DNA from: a virus
Reading direction: 5' to 3' (one strand)
IMG/VR virus record: IMGVR_UViG_3300027985_000864
Span: 1-49,381 of that record
Length of the DNA: 49,381 nucleotides
Shown here one piece after another: positions 24,169 through 31,594 of this stretch. The first letter of the stretch is position 1; each line of letters begins with the position of its first letter. The notes under the pieces are model-generated. The model worked only from the letters and a program-made list of their open reading frames with translations. It was not told the origin of the DNA and ran no database searches. Both the position numbers and the translations under genes were made by a program.

Positions 24169-24366
24169 ATGAATAAAAATAATCCAAAAAATAGTATCGA
24201 GTGGCAACGCCATATGGCTTATCATTGTGAAGAAAATTCACATGCTTTAAATGATTGGGAGTGTGATTTTATTGAATCTATTAAAAATCGATTATTCAAC
24301 GATAAGCCATTAACTGACAATCAGTTAGAAATTCTTGAACGCATATACAATGAGAAAGTAATATGA
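24169..24366 (+). CDS. Conserved small phage protein, 65 residues
   Basis: Starts MNKNNPKNSIEWQRHMAYHC at ATG 24169 with GGAG six bases before it. The pattern DWECDFIESIKNRLFNDK, then LTDNQLEILERIYNEKV is shared by many small phage proteins of unknown function (two helices with a central turn). The stop overlaps the ThyX start (ATGA). Confidence 0.6.
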   Translation: MNKNNPKNSIEWQRHMAYHCEENSHALNDWECDFIESIKNRLFNDKPLTDNQLEILERIYNEKVI

Positions 24367-24971
24367 GCCCAAAGTTTCCGATAATTCAATTTGACTCTAT
24401 AGTCACATTAACCGATTATACATCAGAGCCGTTAGTCAAAATGGGTTTAAACGCTGCCATTTGTTACGACGGGAAAACAGACGAAGAAAGCAATAAAAAA
24501 CGGTCCAAGAGCTGTAAGGATAAAAGCCACTTAATGGTTGCTCGGTTCGCCTATGCTACTTTCAATATTAAGCAGATATCGAGAGTTTGTACACACCAAT
24601 TAGTTAGGATAGCGCACGCGGGTATCCTCCAAGAATCTCAACGATATGTTAAGCATTCAAGGGTTGAATTCGTCAATCCGGGCCAACTTTATAATATGTC
24701 TGAAGCATTTATTAAAAGGTGGAATGACCATTTACTGGCTGGAGAATTAATATATGAAGATGGTATTGGATTAGGAATGAAGAAAGAAGATGCTAGATAC
24801 ATATTATCACAAGCATGTACGTCCCAAGTTAATCTTTGCTTAAACTTTCATGGCTGGTCTGATTTTTTACATAATCGTCTTTCAAAAGCTGCGCAAAGCG
24901 AAATTAGAGCTGTTGCTGTGAAAATAAAAGATCAGCTAAACTCAATTTCAAATAATTATTTCGGAGAATAA
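24363..24971 (+). CDS. ThyX-family protein 1 (flavin-dependent thymidylate synthase homologue, diverged motif)
   Basis: A 202-residue ThyX fold. THQLVRIAHAGILQESQRYV (77-96) aligns with the ThyX signature HQLVRHRxxSxxxxSQRY, but the RHR becomes R82-I-A while Ser92 and the following QRY are kept. The C-terminal part has ARYILSQA and NFHGWSDFLHNRLSKAAQSE as in ThyX substrate-binding helices. ThyX makes dTMP from dUMP with FAD and methylene-tetrahydrofolate. Loss of His and the second Arg of the RHR motif could change substrate or reaction. A second, differently diverged ThyX is at 29863. Confidence 0.85.
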   Translation: MSPKFPIIQFDSIVTLTDYTSEPLVKMGLNAAICYDGKTDEESNKKRSKSCKDKSHLMVARFAYATFNIKQISRVCTHQLVRIAHAGILQESQRYVKHSRVEFVNPGQLYNMSEAFIKRWNDHLLAGELIYEDGIGLGMKKEDARYILSQACTSQVNLCLNFHGWSDFLHNRLSKAAQSEIRAVAVKIKDQLNSISNNYFGE

Positions 24972-24972
24972 A

Positions 24973-25194
24973 ATGTCTAAATGGGGCTTTGATGTGATGA
25001 ATCCTAATAAAACAATAATTTGCGGCAAAGGCAATGGCAAAGGTTGCGGAAAGGAATTTGTCACTAATTCAAGGACAAGAATATACTGCGACGTTTGCGC
25101 TGCAAAAAACAAATTAGAAACTAGAAATAGAAGCAATAAGAAACAAACGGCACTAAAAAAGAAAAAGCGAGAAAATGCTAAAGCAAATTCTTAA
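24973..25194 (+). CDS. Small zinc-ribbon-like protein, 73 residues
   Basis: Starts MSKWGFDVMNPNKTIICGKG one base after the ThyX stop. Cys residues in ICGKGNGKGCGKEF and YCDVCAAKN can form a four-Cys zinc site. The C-terminus is highly basic (NKKQTALKKKKRENAK). A nucleic-acid-binding role is likely by composition. A short imperfect repeat of TAACTCAA follows the stop. Confidence 0.6.
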   Translation: MSKWGFDVMNPNKTIICGKGNGKGCGKEFVTNSRTRIYCDVCAAKNKLETRNRSNKKQTALKKKKRENAKANS

Positions 25195-25232
25195 ATAACT
25201 CAATAACTAAATAACTCAAATTGGAGATTAAA

Positions 25233-26000
25233 ATGATATTTTTTAAAGTTGGCAAACAACTTGAAGTTGATAAAACTAAATTTGTAAATGTCATTATTAA
25301 GTTGTATCATATTCCAGCTGATGTGATTGCAGATGTTTTTATCAAAACAAAAAACTTTGAAGAAAGAAATGATGCAATTATAAATATTGGCTTCGTCGTA
25401 TATATGAATAAAATATTCGATATCAATCTAATAGGGATGAACAATGATGAACTTGAATATCACACTAACAAGAATATTCATGAATACATTCTAACGACTA
25501 TGAAATGTATTCAATATCTAGGATATAGTCTCAGCTACTTAGGTGCAGGCGGAAGTTGGGATAATTATTTCAGGATAAATAAGCCAAAAGGTAACGTCAA
25601 AGAAAGGTGCCGAAAAATAATTCCATTAAACATCACAGAAAATCAGATGTTGGCGTGGAAGATTGCTGATGTATTTTTAATGCCTGAAGAAATAAGGTCA
25701 AAAATAATTCGTGAATCGAAGGATAAAAAGGATCAAGTTTCAAGAATAATTGACATTTCATTTAAGTTTTGGCTATGCTCAAAGTTAAAAAGAGTGCCAA
25801 AAGATATTAAAGAGTTTGAAGAGCTTCTTTTTATCCACGCTGAAGCCTTCTTTGACTACGCATTATTGTCAGTTGAAAAAACCGGCTTCAATATGGATAA
25901 AATATATTGCAATGGACTTCACAATAGAAGCACGGCTGTTGCCATTATAAAAAGCAGACTGGAAGATTTAAAACTTAAAAGTGGAGATACAAATGAATAA
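25233..26000 (+). CDS. Hypothetical protein, 255 residues
   Basis: Starts MIFFKVGKQLEVDKTKFVNV at ATG 25233 with GGAG before it. Largely helical; a notable segment is YLGYSLSYLGAGGSWDNYFR, which looks like a ligand-binding loop, and the C-terminal YCNGLHNRSTAVAIIKSR. No family recognised. It overlaps the nucleotidyltransferase-like gene by eight bases, so the two are probably made together and may function together. Confidence 0.6.
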   Translation: MIFFKVGKQLEVDKTKFVNVIIKLYHIPADVIADVFIKTKNFEERNDAIINIGFVVYMNKIFDINLIGMNNDELEYHTNKNIHEYILTTMKCIQYLGYSLSYLGAGGSWDNYFRINKPKGNVKERCRKIIPLNITENQMLAWKIADVFLMPEEIRSKIIRESKDKKDQVSRIIDISFKFWLCSKLKRVPKDIKEFEELLFIHAEAFFDYALLSVEKTGFNMDKIYCNGLHNRSTAVAIIKSRLEDLKLKSGDTNE

Positions 26001-26895
26001 TATTCACTATGGTCGCAAACGTAAAAACATAATTGTCGCATTGAATCGCAAAATCGACGATTTTTTAAAAAGCATCGGCGATAAAGAAATCGGCCAAATA
26101 TTAAGTGATAATATAATTGTCACAGGCGGCTCAATTGCCTCGATGTTTATGGGAGAAAGGATTAATGATTATGATATTTATTTCAGAACAAAATACGCTG
26201 CTCTTATAGCGGCAAACTATTTTGTAAATAAATTCGCAGAATTGAATCCAGAAACATTTAACGTACCATTTGTCATCGAAGAAGAAGACAGAGTCAAGAT
26301 AAGAATCCAAAGCAGCGGTATTGCTAGCGAATCCGGCATTGTTAGCGAAATGTTTGCAGAAGATAAAGAAGAATTTGAAGTTGACGATGATTCAGAATCT
26401 TTGACTAAGCCGGAAACAAAAAGGCCAAAATATAGACCAGTTTTTATTTCGGCCAACGCCATAACCCTATCTGATGGAATACAAATCATCATTCGATTCT
26501 TTGGAAACTACGAAGAAATCCATAAATCATTCGACTTCGAGCATGCCAAGGGTTGCTTCGACTATTCCAATCAAAAGCTAATCGTTTCAAATAACACGCT
26601 GGAGTGCTACCTAAGCAGAACACTTGTGTATGGCGGGTCACTTTATCCGATTGCTTCGATATTCAGAGCAAAGAAGTTTATTCAACGTGGCTGGAGAATT
26701 AGTGCCGGTGAACTGTTAAAAATAATGTGGCAGATTTCAGAGTTAGATTTGACTGACTTCGACGTTTTGGAAGAGCAATTGACTGGCGTTGATATGGCCT
26801 ATATGTGGCAACTTATCGCTGCCCTTAAATCGGTCGATAAGGACAAGATAAATTCGACGTATGTCGCAGCAATTATCGATAGGATTTTCCAATGA
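25993..26895 (+). CDS. Nucleotidyltransferase-fold protein (phage family)
   Basis: A 300-residue protein starting MNNIHYGRKRKNIIVALNRK (ATG 25993 with GGAG). Residues 42-63 read as a pol-beta-type nucleotidyltransferase core: VTGGSIASMFMGERINDYDI, with GGS at 45-47 and acidic D59 and D61 as metal ligands. An acidic insert (EDKEEFEVDDDSES) interrupts the middle; IIIRFFG may supply the third strand. Similar proteins occur in many phages, with unproven substrate (RNA 3' end, tRNA or protein). It may modify host tRNA or be a counter-defence enzyme; that is speculation. Confidence 0.72.
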   Translation: MNNIHYGRKRKNIIVALNRKIDDFLKSIGDKEIGQILSDNIIVTGGSIASMFMGERINDYDIYFRTKYAALIAANYFVNKFAELNPETFNVPFVIEEEDRVKIRIQSSGIASESGIVSEMFAEDKEEFEVDDDSESLTKPETKRPKYRPVFISANAITLSDGIQIIIRFFGNYEEIHKSFDFEHAKGCFDYSNQKLIVSNNTLECYLSRTLVYGGSLYPIASIFRAKKFIQRGWRISAGELLKIMWQISELDLTDFDVLEEQLTGVDMAYMWQLIAALKSVDKDKINSTYVAAIIDRIFQ

Positions 26896-27025
26896 CGATT
26901 GCGCAGGTTGCTTTTTAACGAATTAGCCATGTATTCGTATGGCTTGGGCCGTGCATTGTGGAAATCCAAAATTTGCTATTAAAATCATAGACTTACAAGT
27001 GATAAAATTTCTGTAAAAATTTTTG

Positions 27026-27054
27026 TTTACTTTTGTGAAAAGGTGGAGTACAAT
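27026..27054 (+). promoter_or_regulatory. Tandem sigma70-like promoter P1
   Basis: -35 TTTACT (27026-27031), 17-base spacer, -10 TACAAT (27049-27054). The 30-bp unit from 27026 is repeated 88 bp downstream with one mismatch. Confidence 0.75.
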
Positions 27055-27093
27055 GTACACACGCTTAGGAAATCAGGAAGATTTAATAAAGCA

Positions 27094-27118
27094 GTAAAGC
27101 TGAAATAAAAAGCTTTAC
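27094..27118 (+). terminator. Attenuator-like hairpin between tandem promoters
   Basis: GTAAAGCT and AGCTTTAC form an eight-base stem with a nine-base loop, followed by TTTTG. It would weakly terminate transcripts from P1, and its right arm overlaps the -35 box of P2 (27114-27119). Confidence 0.45.
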
Positions 27119-27142
27119 TTTTGTGAAAAAGTGGAGTACAAT
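27114..27142 (+). promoter_or_regulatory. Tandem sigma70-like promoter P2
   Basis: -35 TTTACT (27114-27119), 17-base spacer, -10 TACAAT (27137-27142). Spacer sequence is the same as in P1 except for one base, which is more conservation than promoter function alone requires; the shared spacer may bind a regulator. Confidence 0.75.
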
Positions 27143-27198
27143 GAACCCACCCTTTGGGGATAGCCTGAAGGGATTAAAACTCAAAACTGGAGAAGACC

Positions 27199-28281
27199 AT
27201 GAAAACTTTAATTGAAACCCGTACCCGTAAACAATCTGCTGAAAAATTAGCAAAACAATATAACAAAGAACACGTAGAAGACGGTGGAAACATTGAATCT
27301 TATTATGCTGTTGAAAAAACCGAAGACGGTGTTTTTGGAGTTTTTAAAGTCGAAAACTCTGGTTTGATCGAAAGCCAACAAAATGAACCATTAAACCCAA
27401 ATTTGGAGAATGATATGCCAGAAGCATTTAAAGTAACGACCGAAGAAGAAGTTGTAATTGAAGCAACGGAAGAAGGCCAAGAGCCGACCACTGAAACCAA
27501 AACTGTTGAAACGATGTTTTTGGATGAAGACGATGCTAACGACTTTGCCGGTGAAAATGGCAGTGTTGAAAAGGTCGAAATCACCCAGGAAGAGCTTGAA
27601 GAATTAGCACGCCAATCCGTCGAAGCCGAAAAACAAAAAGAATTAGCGCGTGCGCAACATAACGCCAATATCGCAGAAGGCGTTAAAAAATCATGGGAAG
27701 ACAAAGAAGTGCGAGCTGCAAGAACAAGCCGAATCGGTATTAAAGTTGCGCCTTGCAAAATCGTTACAGAAAACGAAAAAACAACTGCTGTTCCGGTCGA
27801 AGGTGAAGGCTTTGAATTTACTGAATTTGCTTCTGTTAAAAAAGCATTCGATAAATTTGGCTTAAACGTTTCAAAATTCGTAGCATTCCGGGCACAATTG
27901 CGCTGCGCAGGTTCACTGGTATACCAAGAAGGCGAAAAAGCATATCTGTTCGAAGTAACATCAATTACATCTGCAGAAGATCGTGAAAAGGTCGCAGCTG
28001 CTAAAAAGGAAACTAAGAAAGCAGAGCCGAAAGAACAAGCAGAAAGCGGCAAAGCAGAAAGCAAAAAAGCCGGTAAAAAACGTGGTGGTAAAAAGTCTGC
28101 CGATAAAAAGGAAGAAAAGCCAGAAGCAGTTGACGGCGAATCAACTGACGAAACCGAAATTGCAGAAGCAGTTGACGGCGAATCAACTGACGAAACCGAA
28201 ATTGCAGAAGCAGTTGACGGCGAATCAACTGACGAAACCGAAATTGCAGAAGCCGCAGGTGAAGAAGTTTCTGGCGAATAA
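27199..28281 (+). CDS. Abundant acidic early protein with tandem repeats, unknown function
   Basis: A 360-residue protein under two tandem promoters, with GGAG before its ATG and a terminator after it. Residues 1-150 are acidic with a Glu-rich segment. Residues about 155-180 (NIAEGVKKSWEDKEVRAART) resemble short DNA-binding helices seen in phage homing proteins. About 205-255 form a compact domain (FASVKKAFDKFGLNVSKFVA). Residues 270-306 are Lys-rich (KKAGKKRGGKK), and the end has three identical 14-residue repeats EAVDGESTDETEIA. Basic plus acidic tail suggests a nucleic-acid or DNA-organising protein; unproven. Confidence 0.7.
   Translation: MKTLIETRTRKQSAEKLAKQYNKEHVEDGGNIESYYAVEKTEDGVFGVFKVENSGLIESQQNEPLNPNLENDMPEAFKVTTEEEVVIEATEEGQEPTTETKTVETMFLDEDDANDFAGENGSVEKVEITQEELEELARQSVEAEKQKELARAQHNANIAEGVKKSWEDKEVRAARTSRIGIKVAPCKIVTENEKTTAVPVEGEGFEFTEFASVKKAFDKFGLNVSKFVAFRAQLRCAGSLVYQEGEKAYLFEVTSITSAEDREKVAAAKKETKKAEPKEQAESGKAESKKAGKKRGGKKSADKKEEKPEAVDGESTDETEIAEAVDGESTDETEIAEAVDGESTDETEIAEAAGEEVSGE
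28123..28248 (+). repeat. Three perfect 42-bp tandem repeats
   Basis: Three contiguous 42-base copies encode three identical 14-residue units in the C-terminus of the 360-residue protein. I see no base differences between the copies, so the expansion is recent or is being homogenised; copy number may vary between isolates. Confidence 0.9.
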
Positions 28282-28293
28282 ATCCGGTAATAA

Positions 28294-28317
28294 TTGGTCT
28301 ATAAATTTATAGACCAA
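28294..28317. repeat. Perfect 24-bp operator-like palindrome
   Basis: A 24-bp perfect palindrome with core GTCTATAAATTTATAGAC, identical over 18 bp to the palindrome in the divergent control region. It lies thirteen bases after the stop of the 360-residue gene and before the terminator and the DUF932 gene. Confidence 0.75.
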
Positions 28318-28321
28318 ATCA

Positions 28322-28353
28322 GAAAGCCCCGGTATAATATCGGGGCTTTCATT
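28322..28353 (+). terminator. Intrinsic terminator after the 360-residue gene
   Basis: GAAAGCCCCG and CGGGGCTTTC form a ten-base stem with a nine-base loop, and the T residues of the right arm run into ATT. The loop itself contains TATAAT, so a promoter for the next gene could overlap the terminator. Confidence 0.7.
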
Positions 28354-28388
28354 AAAACTTAAAACTTAAAACAATCTGGAGAAATATC

Positions 28389-29381
28389 ATGGCACACGAA
28401 TTAGACATGAGTAATGGCCGGGCTAACGTTGTTATATTTAACGCAAACGGTCAAAATGATGCTTGGCATAAAATGGGCCAAGTATTAACTGATGGCGGGA
28501 ATATAGACCAATGGCGAGTCGAAGCCGGCTTGGATTGGACTGCTAAAAAAGTCCCTGTCAAATTCAACGTTAATTGCGCAGTTCATTCGATGGATGATAA
28601 ATGTGTTATTTACAGAGAAGATACTAATGCTGCTTTGGGAATTGTTTCTCCAAAGTATAAAATCGTTCAGCCTGGTGAAATTCTCGAATTTTTCCGTGAA
28701 TTAGTTGAATTAGGTAATTTCAAAATGGAAACTGCCGGAAGTCTTTTTGGCGGTACAAAAATATGGGCCCAAGCAAAAACCGGTGATAATTTCAAATTAA
28801 AAGGCGTTGATGAAATTAAGCCTTATTTATTGCTTGGCACTTCGATGGACGGAAGCCTAGCGACCGTTGGCCACTTTACAACTACAAGAGTTGTCTGTAA
28901 TAATACGCTTAGGATGGCAATAGGCGATTCAGGGCAAAAAGCTCAAGTAAGAATAACCCATTTATCAGACTTTAATGCAGACCAAGTAAAAGCGCAACTA
29001 GGGCTGGCAGACGACTCATTTCAAAATTTTATCGAGAAAGCGACTATTTTGGCAAACTACAAAATATCGCGCAATGATGCTATAGATTTTATGGCTGAAC
29101 AATTGAAACTCGAAAAAGACGGTGATGATGAAGAAAATGGGGCATTATCTTCTTCAAAAGAACTAAAGCAAATTATCGAATTATTCCAAGGCCGTGCAAA
29201 AGGGGCGAATCTTGAAACGTCAAAAGGCACCGCGTGGGGACTTGTAAATGCTGTAACGCAATTTTATGATCACGAAGTCGGAAGACGTGGCGATGGAAGC
29301 AGGGCATTTGATCGCGGCCAATTCGGAGATAGAGCAGGGTTCAAAGTAACAATTGCAAATCGGCTTCTTGAAGCAGCGTAA
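28389..29381 (+). CDS. DUF932 (phage/plasmid-like) protein
   Basis: A 330-residue protein matching the DUF932/TIGR03299 plan: AWHKMGQVLTDGGNIDQWRV near the start, VVSP-like ALGIVSPKYKIVQPGEILEF, ETAGSLFGGTKIWAQAK, and TTTRVVCNNTLRMA. The family is common in phages and plasmids; its function is not established, with links to DNA metabolism suspected. The gene has GGAG before the ATG and sits between two intrinsic terminators, so it forms its own transcription unit. Confidence 0.88.
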   Translation: MAHELDMSNGRANVVIFNANGQNDAWHKMGQVLTDGGNIDQWRVEAGLDWTAKKVPVKFNVNCAVHSMDDKCVIYREDTNAALGIVSPKYKIVQPGEILEFFRELVELGNFKMETAGSLFGGTKIWAQAKTGDNFKLKGVDEIKPYLLLGTSMDGSLATVGHFTTTRVVCNNTLRMAIGDSGQKAQVRITHLSDFNADQVKAQLGLADDSFQNFIEKATILANYKISRNDAIDFMAEQLKLEKDGDDEENGALSSSKELKQIIELFQGRAKGANLETSKGTAWGLVNAVTQFYDHEVGRRGDGSRAFDRGQFGDRAGFKVTIANRLLEAA

Positions 29382-29385
29382 ATGG

Positions 29386-29413
29386 AAGGGGCTTTATGCC
29401 CCTTTTGTTTTTT
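29386..29413 (+). terminator. Intrinsic terminator after the DUF932 gene
   Basis: AAGGGGC and GCCCCTT form a seven-base stem with a five-base loop, followed by TTGTTTTTTG. It begins five bases after the DUF932 stop. Confidence 0.8.
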
Positions 29414-29429
29414 GGTAAATGTGTATATT

Positions 29430-29627
29430 ATGAAAATAACAGAAAATAAAATTATTGAATTGTGTATCGAATATCCAACTTTGGAGTCTGAAAAGGTTCA
29501 TGAATATCTTAAAGATAGATTTGGTGATGGCAATTATAAAATAATTGAAACTGGGCCAAAAAGAATTTCTGCTAATAAGGCAGATTGCTCTAAAAGAGTT
29601 ACAATTATTCACGCAATTATTGATTAG
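29430..29627 (+). CDS. Hypothetical protein, 65 residues
   Basis: Starts MKITENKIIELCIEYPTLES at ATG 29430. An in-frame ATG at 29382 was rejected because it would place the coding frame through the terminator stem. The protein is a small alpha/beta unit ending SKRVTIIHAIID. The ribosome site is weak. No family recognised. Confidence 0.5.
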   Translation: MKITENKIIELCIEYPTLESEKVHEYLKDRFGDGNYKIIETGPKRISANKADCSKRVTIIHAIID

Positions 29628-29635
29628 GCATTATT

Positions 29636-29833
29636 ATGAATAGACAAACTGATATAAGACCAGAAAGCGAAGAAGAACTTAAACGGCATTTGGAAAATGG
29701 TGAACCGCTATGGACTGAATGCTTACGTTGTAAAAAAACTTTTTCAAGTGAAAATACACATACTAATCTAGGTTGGATGGAAACTCAAATCAGCGGCTTT
29801 TGCGAAGATTGTTTTGACGAAGTAATGCCATAA
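29636..29833 (+). CDS. Small zinc-ribbon-like protein, 65 residues
   Basis: Starts MNRQTDIRPESEEELKRHLE. Two CxxC pairs (ECLRCKKTF and GFCEDCFDEV) form a likely zinc ribbon. An acidic helix precedes it. It lies 29 bases upstream of the second ThyX gene. No function assigned. Confidence 0.6.
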   Translation: MNRQTDIRPESEEELKRHLENGEPLWTECLRCKKTFSSENTHTNLGWMETQISGFCEDCFDEVMP

Positions 29834-29862
29834 TTCCAACTCAATAGAAATAAGGTAACAAA

Positions 29863-30639
29863 ATGAATAAAATATATCCAATCAAAGTCGAATTATTAAC
29901 CTGCACCCCTGATGCGCTTAATCTTTTGCTTAAAACAAAAAATACTCGATTAACAACCGACGATAATCCAGAATTATGGGACGACGAAAAGCGCATTGAG
30001 CATTTAGAGTATATGCGTGATACAATTAAATCATCTTGGGAATTTGTCGATTATACATTCCAGATTGACATTGTCACAAGAGCTTTTACACACCAATTAG
30101 TTCGAACCAGAACAGGCTCATATGCCCAACAAGCAATGCGAGTTGTTGATGCTCGTGAATTTGGAACTACTTGCCCGCCTTCGGTCGAAGCGAATGAAGC
30201 TGCAAAAGCGGTGTGGGAAGACGCTATAACAGAATTGTTTTCGAAATATGGCCAAATCGTCGATCTAGGTGTGCCCATACAAGACGCCAGGGGTATCCTA
30301 CCGACCAACGTGCAGACGCGCATTATGGCCAAATTTAACCTGCGTACTTTACATGAAATGGCCAAACTTAGACTTTGTACCCGTACTCAAGGTGAATATC
30401 AAGATGTTTTCCGGTCGATGCGTGAACTGGTAATCGAAGTTCACCCTTGGGCAAAAGAGTTTCTTGAAGTATATTGTGTTGCCAACGGTACATGCGCTTT
30501 CCCTCGATACGGTGTCAAAGAATGTCCTGTTTATTTCCCAGAATTGGATAATACAGACGTCAAAGAAAAAGCAAAAGAACTATTTTGGTCGATACGGTAT
30601 GAAGCTGCGCCAGTTGCTAAAAACGGAATGGCAATGTAA
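29863..30639 (+). CDS. ThyX-family protein 2 (flavin-dependent thymidylate synthase homologue)
   Basis: A 258-residue ThyX. FTHQLVRTRTGSYAQQAMRV (76-95) aligns with the ThyX signature RHRx7S: the motif is R81-T-R83 and the usual Ser is Ala91. The C-terminal half has ARGILPTNVQTRIMAKFNLR and CTRTQGEYQDVFRSMRE, close to ThyX substrate-binding segments. It keeps both Arg residues, so it is the better candidate for a real dTMP-forming ThyX than the protein at 24363. AAGG precedes the ATG. The gene ends at an inverted-repeat terminator. Confidence 0.87.
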   Translation: MNKIYPIKVELLTCTPDALNLLLKTKNTRLTTDDNPELWDDEKRIEHLEYMRDTIKSSWEFVDYTFQIDIVTRAFTHQLVRTRTGSYAQQAMRVVDAREFGTTCPPSVEANEAAKAVWEDAITELFSKYGQIVDLGVPIQDARGILPTNVQTRIMAKFNLRTLHEMAKLRLCTRTQGEYQDVFRSMRELVIEVHPWAKEFLEVYCVANGTCAFPRYGVKECPVYFPELDNTDVKEKAKELFWSIRYEAAPVAKNGMAM

Positions 30640-30653
30640 TTAAACTAAAATTG

Positions 30654-30686
30654 GAAGATTCTTGGATAATTTCTCGAATCTTCTTT
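30654..30686 (+). terminator. Intrinsic terminator after ThyX 2
   Basis: GAAGATTC and GAATCTTC form an eight-base stem with a fourteen-base loop, followed by TTT. Moderate strength. Confidence 0.55.
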
Positions 30687-30717
30687 AATTTGAATCATGA
30701 ATATTGAGGGATAAATT

Positions 30718-31134
30718 ATGTTAATTGGACAATTCACAATTTCACTTGATGGCGATAATTTTTCTTGTCAATTTGACGTAGAAGAAGATGCGATTGAGCA
30801 TGGCAAACTAATGATGGATGCTGCAGGCACAAATTCTTTTTTCGTAGGCAAAACAATTCACCCAATTAAAAAGATTGGTGAATTAAAGGCAAATTTGAAT
30901 ATAGTTTCAATGGTCGTTATCGATAAATTGGACGAAATCATTTCAATTGATTTTGAAATTGATAAAACTCAAATTATTAATATGACGGCAGAACAAAAAC
31001 TTGATTTGGCAAATTTGATATTCCGTTATATCGAAGACAATGTTTCAGTTTCTTGGGTTACCGTCGATGAAATATCAAAATATAAAATTGACGAAGAAGG
31101 AAAGCCTGTAAAATTGGAGGTTGGAAATGTTTAG
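30718..31134 (+). CDS. Hypothetical protein, 138 residues
   Basis: Starts MLIGQFTISLDGDNFSCQFD with GAGGG before the ATG. Alternating strands and acidic helices (IISIDFEIDKTQIINM; ANLIFRYIEDNVSVSW). No family recognised. It overlaps the HAD phosphatase gene by eight bases, beginning a tight operon of nucleotide-related genes. Confidence 0.6.
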   Translation: MLIGQFTISLDGDNFSCQFDVEEDAIEHGKLMMDAAGTNSFFVGKTIHPIKKIGELKANLNIVSMVVIDKLDEIISIDFEIDKTQIINMTAEQKLDLANLIFRYIEDNVSVSWVTVDEISKYKIDEEGKPVKLEVGNV

Positions 31135-31594
31135 AATTATCGACCTTGATAACACAATCTCAGATGATAGCTGGCGAATTCCTAGAATAAATTGGAAAAA
31201 GGAAAATATGATGGAGCGTTATCACAATTACCACACTTCGTGCTTATTCGACGAATTCAAAAACAAACATGTAATTGAAACTGAATCAAAATTAATCGTT
31301 TTTACAGCGCGGCCTGTTTTGTACCGGGAACAAACCGCAATGTGGTTGAATAGAAATAAAATAAATTGGCGAAACATATATATGCGCCCCAATAACGATC
31401 ACACTCATTCAATTGACTTAAAAGAAGGGATGCTGTTACAAATGTTTAGTGATTTTAATATTGGGCCAGATAGCATCGAGCAGGCCTTTGATGACAGGCA
31501 AGACGTTATTGAAATGTTTGTTGGATATGGAATTCCAGCAACTTTGACTAAAATACACGATGTTTGCGCTTATACAAAGCCGGTAGCAATATGA
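31127..31594 (+). CDS. HAD phosphatase, PNKP 3'-phosphatase type
   Basis: A 155-residue HAD-fold protein at ATG 31127 (GGAGG upstream). Motif I is DLDNT (D6, D8), motif II is the Thr in VFTARP (T60), motif III Lys is in DLKEGML (K99), and motif IV is AFDDRQDVIEMF (D122, D123). The layout (FTARP, then WLNRN, then YMRPNND.....DLKEGML) is like the phosphatase domain of T4 polynucleotide kinase, without the kinase. It could remove 3' phosphates from nucleic acid ends or phosphate from a nucleotide; the partner kinase is not seen. Confidence 0.8.
   Translation: MFRIIDLDNTISDDSWRIPRINWKKENMMERYHNYHTSCLFDEFKNKHVIETESKLIVFTARPVLYREQTAMWLNRNKINWRNIYMRPNNDHTHSIDLKEGMLLQMFSDFNIGPDSIEQAFDDRQDVIEMFVGYGIPATLTKIHDVCAYTKPVAI

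Larger units (their letters stand above)
26896..27198 (+). promoter_or_regulatory. Non-coding control region with two tandem promoters
   Basis: This 303-bp gap has no ORF. It begins with a hairpin AGCCAT/ATGGCT (26925-26944), contains the two near-identical promoters described separately, a hairpin GTAAAGCT/AGCTTTAC (27094-27118) between them that overlaps the second -35 box, and a leader with CCCTTTGGGG and GGAG before the ATG of the 360-residue gene. Confidence 0.75.

Noticed and set aside
27303-28064. 253-codon minus-strand frame opposite the acidic 360-residue gene
   Set aside because: GAA-rich coding DNA gives long Ser/Phe-rich antisense frames. Promoters, ribosome site and terminator all fit the plus strand.
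28123-28248. Possible CRISPR-like repeat array
   Set aside because: The three 42-bp units are contiguous without spacers and are in frame inside a protein gene.
28333-28338. Promoter -10 (TATAAT) for the DUF932 gene
   Set aside because: It is the loop of an intrinsic terminator and has no convincing -35 at 16-18 bases, so I did not list it as a promoter.
29382-29429. Earlier ATG for the 65-residue gene after DUF932
   Set aside because: The 16 added codons would be encoded by the terminator hairpin and its U-run, which fits a non-coding element far better.
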